Of a stretch of 34,685 bases of DNA, positions 32,004 through 34,685 are shown piece after piece (the stretch's first letter is position 1; every line of letters begins with the position of its first letter). The stretch covers positions 71,561-106,245 of the forward strand of contig DPQQ01000001.1 of assembly GCA_003538975.1 (NCBI GenBank), written 5' to 3'. A program made the translations under genes and the position numbers. This DNA comes from Clostridiales bacterium. GTDB lineage: Bacteria > Bacillota > Clostridia > Christensenellales > Borkfalkiaceae. Below the pieces are notes generated by a model. That model did no database searches, was not told the DNA's origin, and saw only the letters and a list, made by a program, of their open reading frames with translations.

Positions 32004-32600
32004 ATGAAAAAACTCGAAGAAAAACTCCTTGCGGTTTACGAATACGTCGAATCTTATATCGAAGACAACGGCTTTCCGCCTTCCGTGAGAGAAATTCAGT
32101 CAAGGCTCAACATAAAATCAACGGCTACCGTTTACGATTATCTCGAAAGGCTCAAAGCGCGCGGTCTAATCGAAAAGTCGCCCGCTAAAAACAGAGCTAT
32201 TTCGCTCGGCAAACGTTCCGAATCCCATGCCGAAATGATTCCCGTCGTCGGCAGAGTAGCGGCGGGCGTCCCTATTCTCGCGGTCGAAAATCTGGACGGA
32301 TACTGTCCTCTCCCCGAAGAATTCGGAACTTCGGACGATAAATTCGCCCTTAAAGTTTCGGGAAACAGTATGATAAACGCCGGTATTTTCAACGGCGATA
32401 CGATTATAGTAAAAAAGCAGGATTCCGCCGACGACGGGCAGATTATAGTCGCGCTCGTCGACGATTCCGCTACTGTAAAAAGGCTTTATAGACGCAACGG
32501 TCAGGTCGTTCTGCATCCCGAAAACGACGAAATGGAAGACATGATCTTCGATAACGTTTCGGTCATCGGCGTAGTTAAAGGTCTTATCCGCAAATTCTGA
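32004..32600 (+). CDS. lexA: LexA, SOS response repressor/autoprotease
   Basis: The only plus-strand gene. LexA represses DNA-repair genes and cleaves itself when RecA is activated. I chose the ATG at 32004-32006 because GGAGA precedes it and the protein then begins MKKLEEKLLAVYEYVES, like known LexA; an upstream ATG would start inside the promoter. The 198-residue protein has a winged helix DNA-binding domain (1-70, FPPSVREIQSRLNIKSTATVYDYL) and an S24 peptidase domain. The cleavage site is Ala87-Gly88, with catalytic Ser122 and Lys159. An SOS box overlaps its own promoter. Confidence 0.97.
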   Translation: MKKLEEKLLAVYEYVESYIEDNGFPPSVREIQSRLNIKSTATVYDYLERLKARGLIEKSPAKNRAISLGKRSESHAEMIPVVGRVAAGVPILAVENLDGYCPLPEEFGTSDDKFALKVSGNSMINAGIFNGDTIIVKKQDSADDGQIIVALVDDSATVKRLYRRNGQVVLHPENDEMEDMIFDNVSVIGVVKGLIRKF

Positions 32601-32641
32601 TAAAATTACGCCGAAACGCAGATTATCATAAAAATTCATAC

Positions 32642-32667
32642 AAAAAAGGACGGTCATCCGTCCTTTT
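32642..32667. terminator. Bidirectional terminator between lexA and rluB
   Basis: Ten-base arms AAAAGGACGG/CCGTCCTTTT (32644-32653 and 32658-32667) around a TCAT loop, with T tracts on both strands. It serves the convergent lexA and rluB genes. Confidence 0.85.
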
Positions 32668-32697
32668 GTTTTGCCTTTTTTTTATAACATTTCTGTC

Positions 32698-33399
32698 TTA
32701 TAAACTCTTAAGGTATTCGATTTCTCTTTTATTAAGCTTTCTCACGTCGCCGCGGTCGAGTCCCGAAACGGTAAGTTCACCTATCGAGATACGCTTCAAA
32801 AAGTCTATGTCGAAACCTATCGCTTCGAACATTCTTCTTACCTGTCTGTTTCTGCCTTCGTTTATCGAAACGTGAAGTTTAGTGCCGAGTTTGTTCCTTT
32901 CGATGAGTTTTACCTTGCAGGGATTAGTGTATTTACCGTCGAGTTCGACGCCTCTCGAAAGAGTTTTCAGCGCTTCGTCGGGTATGTAGCTTTCGACCTT
33001 TACAAGGTAGGTTTTGTAAACGCCGTTTTTGGGGTGAGTAAGTTTATTCGTGAGTTCGCCGTCGTTAGTAAAAAGCAAAAGTCCTTCCGTATCGTAGTCG
33101 AGTCTTCCGACGGGAACGACTCTTTGTATACCGGGCGGAAGAAGATCCATTACAGTCTTTCTTCCCTTATCGTCCTTTACGGTGCAAACGTAACCTTTTG
33201 GCTTATTCATGGCGTAATAGTCGTATTTTTTTACCGCGGAAACGACTTCGCCCCCGACGGTTACGAGATCGTCGTCCGTAACGTCGTCGCCGAGTTTTGC
33301 GGATTTACCGTTGATTTTTACTTCGCCGTCTTCTATAAGCTTATCTGCGGCTCTTCGCGAACACACGCCGCTCTCCGATAAATATTTGTTTATTCTCAT
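32698..33399 (-). CDS. rluB: RsuA/RluB-family rRNA pseudouridine synthase
   Basis: A 233-residue pseudouridine synthase with an N-terminal S4 domain (MRINKYLSESGVCSRRAADKL, residues 1-21 and onward to about 50). Catalytic Asp101 lies in the motif GRLDYDTEGLLL, and NEGRNRQVRRMFEAIG is near the C-terminus. This is the RluB (YpuL) type of Gram-positives, which modifies 23S rRNA. RsuA is less likely because that enzyme is mainly proteobacterial. In Bacillus it lies near dacB and spmAB; here it directly follows a carboxypeptidase gene with a 107-base gap in which I find no promoter or clear terminator. Confidence 0.9.
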   Translation of the reverse strand: MRINKYLSESGVCSRRAADKLIEDGEVKINGKSAKLGDDVTDDDLVTVGGEVVSAVKKYDYYAMNKPKGYVCTVKDDKGRKTVMDLLPPGIQRVVPVGRLDYDTEGLLLFTNDGELTNKLTHPKNGVYKTYLVKVESYIPDEALKTLSRGVELDGKYTNPCKVKLIERNKLGTKLHVSINEGRNRQVRRMFEAIGFDIDFLKRISIGELTVSGLDRGDVRKLNKREIEYLKSL

Positions 33400-33506
33400 A
33401 GCATCCTCTTTTAAGTGATAAGTGAAATCGGTAAAAATCGTCTTCCGGTATGGGCGTTCGGGTCTTAAACCTCGCCTGAAAATCTTTACTTTTAACTTTA
33501 ACTATT

Positions 33507-34607
33507 TTATTTCTTCTCTATAATAGTATAAATTTTTTCTTCAAAAATCAACTTATTTGAAGCATAAATTTTAATTTTGCCGACCGGCTCGTCCTTTTTT
33601 ATCGGTCGTTTTAAGCTTGAAGGGTATTCTTTTTCTACTTTAAGACTCTTCTTTTCTTCTTTCGTAAGCGGCAGAATAACGTCGTTTTTTATATAAAGTC
33701 CGCATTTTTCGGTTTCGCCTTCTATATCCGTAAAAGCAACCATTTCGTCGGCTTTTGCCACGGTAACGCGTTCGTAATTATTAAACGACGAATCTAAAAG
33801 CTCTTTTGATTTTTTCCACATGTCGTACGTGTTCAGAACCACCGTTACCACCGAAAAGCCGCCGCGCGTCGCCGAAGATATAAGGCATCTTCCCGAATTT
33901 TTCGTAAAACCCGTCTTCACCCCGTCCGCCCCGTCGTACATAGACAACATCTTGTTTTTGTTTATAAATACTTTTACTTTTTCTTCGCCGGAAGGATCTT
34001 TATAAGTTACTCTTACGCTCTTTGTTTTTACGATTTCGGCAAAAGTTTCATTCTTCAAAGCGTAAGCGGAAATAAGAGCCATATCGTAAGCAGTGCTGTA
34101 ATGATTTTCGTCGTGCAGTCCGTGCGGATTTGTAAAGTTGCTGTTTTTTGCTCCCGCTTTTAAGGCGGTTTTATTCATTAAATCGGCGAAATTTTCTACC
34201 GAGCCCGAAACGTATTTTGCAACGGCGGTTGCTGCGTCGTTGCCGGACCTTAACATAAGTCCGTACAAAAGAGCTTTTAAGGTATAAGTTTCGCCTTCTT
34301 TTAAGTATATGCTCGAACCTTCTATGCCGCAGACGGATTTATCTGTTACGACTTCGGAATCTATATCCTTATTTTCTATCGCGCAGATCGCGGTAAGCGT
34401 TTTCGTAAGGCTCGCGGGGTAGCGTTTCGCCGAACCGTTCTCTTCAAAAAGCGTCCGCTTTGAATAAACGTCCATCGACACAAAGCTGCTTACCCCCGCA
34501 GCCGCGGGTATATCGTCCGCCGTTCTTTCATTTCGTCCGATACCGACTGCTCCGATATTCGCGAACATCATTATAAACGCTATAAATAATTTTAATAAAA
34601 GTTTCAT
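33507..34607 (-). CDS. D-alanyl-D-alanine carboxypeptidase (DacF/DacB type, low-molecular-weight PBP)
   Basis: A 366-residue secreted serine peptidase that trims the terminal D-Ala from peptidoglycan stem peptides. A signal peptide covers residues 1 to about 22. The penicillin-binding motifs are complete: SLTK with nucleophile Ser66 and Lys69, SGN at 121-123, and KTG at 231-233. A C-terminal PBP5-like beta domain follows from about 270. There is no obvious amphipathic membrane anchor at the end. Adjacency to rluB resembles the dacB-spmAB-rluB order of Bacillus, so a spore-cortex role is possible. It overlaps the preceding gene by four bases (ATGA). Confidence 0.9.
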   Translation of the reverse strand: MKLLLKLFIAFIMMFANIGAVGIGRNERTADDIPAAAGVSSFVSMDVYSKRTLFEENGSAKRYPASLTKTLTAICAIENKDIDSEVVTDKSVCGIEGSSIYLKEGETYTLKALLYGLMLRSGNDAATAVAKYVSGSVENFADLMNKTALKAGAKNSNFTNPHGLHDENHYSTAYDMALISAYALKNETFAEIVKTKSVRVTYKDPSGEEKVKVFINKNKMLSMYDGADGVKTGFTKNSGRCLISSATRGGFSVVTVVLNTYDMWKKSKELLDSSFNNYERVTVAKADEMVAFTDIEGETEKCGLYIKNDVILPLTKEEKKSLKVEKEYPSSLKRPIKKDEPVGKIKIYASNKLIFEEKIYTIIEKK

Positions 34608-34685
34608 GCTTTCACCTTTTTAGTTTCTTTTACGGCGGGTTTTCCGTTTACTTCGACCTTCTTTACGCTCACCGTTTCTTTACCT
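34604..34685 (-). CDS. C-terminal tail of an unidentified gene (runs off the right edge)
   Basis: An open frame enters from the right edge and ends with a TGA overlapping the carboxypeptidase start. Twenty-six residues are visible, ending GKPAVKETKKVKA. This is a basic Lys/Val-rich tail. Nothing in it identifies a family. In Bacillus scpB lies near dacB, so ScpB is a guess only. The four-base overlap and continuous frame support a real gene. Confidence 0.55.
   Translation of the reverse strand, partial: GKETVSVKKVEVNGKPAVKETKKVKA

Noticed and set aside
1..34685. CRISPR arrays, tRNA genes, insertion sequences, phage or toxin-antitoxin modules
   Set aside because: I looked for repeat-spacer patterns, cloverleaf-like sequences, transposase motifs and terminal repeats and found none.

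Overview
This 34.7 kb window is a chromosomal segment from a Gram-positive, endospore-forming member of the Firmicutes, most likely class Clostridia. Support comes from spoIVA, yabP and yabQ, a DivIC-type septum protein, the lspA-rluD-pyrR-uraA gene order also known from Bacillus, Firmicutes-style TTGACT-17-TATAAT promoters, a GAAC-N4-GTTY SOS box and strong AGGAGG ribosome binding sites. The paired GlgC/GlgD glycogen subunits also fit Clostridia. An uncultured gut lineage is my guess; no 16S gene is present to test it. Every gene is on the minus strand except lexA. No intergenic gap exceeds 300 bases (the largest, 19536-19832 and 31715-32003, hold promoters and hairpins and are described). 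I saw no tRNA, rRNA, IS element, prophage or CRISPR array.

Layout from left to right: gyrA (5' end only) and gyrB; a sporulation/division operon read yabP-yabQ-divIC-ppx-M50 protease behind a sigma-E-like promoter; a metallophosphoesterase with an apparently leaderless promoter; an unrecognised 10-cysteine protein; acpP; a glycogen block (pgi, glgB, glgC, glgD, then glgA, glgP and a GH13 amylase); spoIVA behind a second sigma-E-like promoter; plsY and der; a uracil salvage block (pyrR-uraA and upp plus a DUF523/TudS-type thiouracil desulfurase); rluD, lspA and pncB; a lipoprotein and a membrane protein of unknown function; divergent lexA with an SOS box; rluB, a D-Ala-D-Ala carboxypeptidase and the tail of one more gene.

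How the genes work together: GlgC/GlgD make ADP-glucose, GlgA elongates and GlgB branches glycogen, GlgP and the amylase degrade it, and Pgi connects the pool to glycolysis. Uracil enters through UraA, is converted to UMP by Upp, and TudS could feed Upp by desulfurating 2-thiouracil. PyrR appears to control its own operon through a leader in which a PyrR-like site, an antiterminator and a terminator can all be drawn.

Most of the window is housekeeping and I did not find a clearly new multi-gene system. The points most worth a second look are the 137-residue Lys/Thr-rich tail on GlgA, the Glu-to-Gln change at a substrate-binding position of UraA, the DUF523-upp pairing, the pyrR attenuator, a 26-bp palindrome on the gyrB start site, the leaderless phosphoesterase promoter, and an M50 intramembrane protease in a yabPQ operon.
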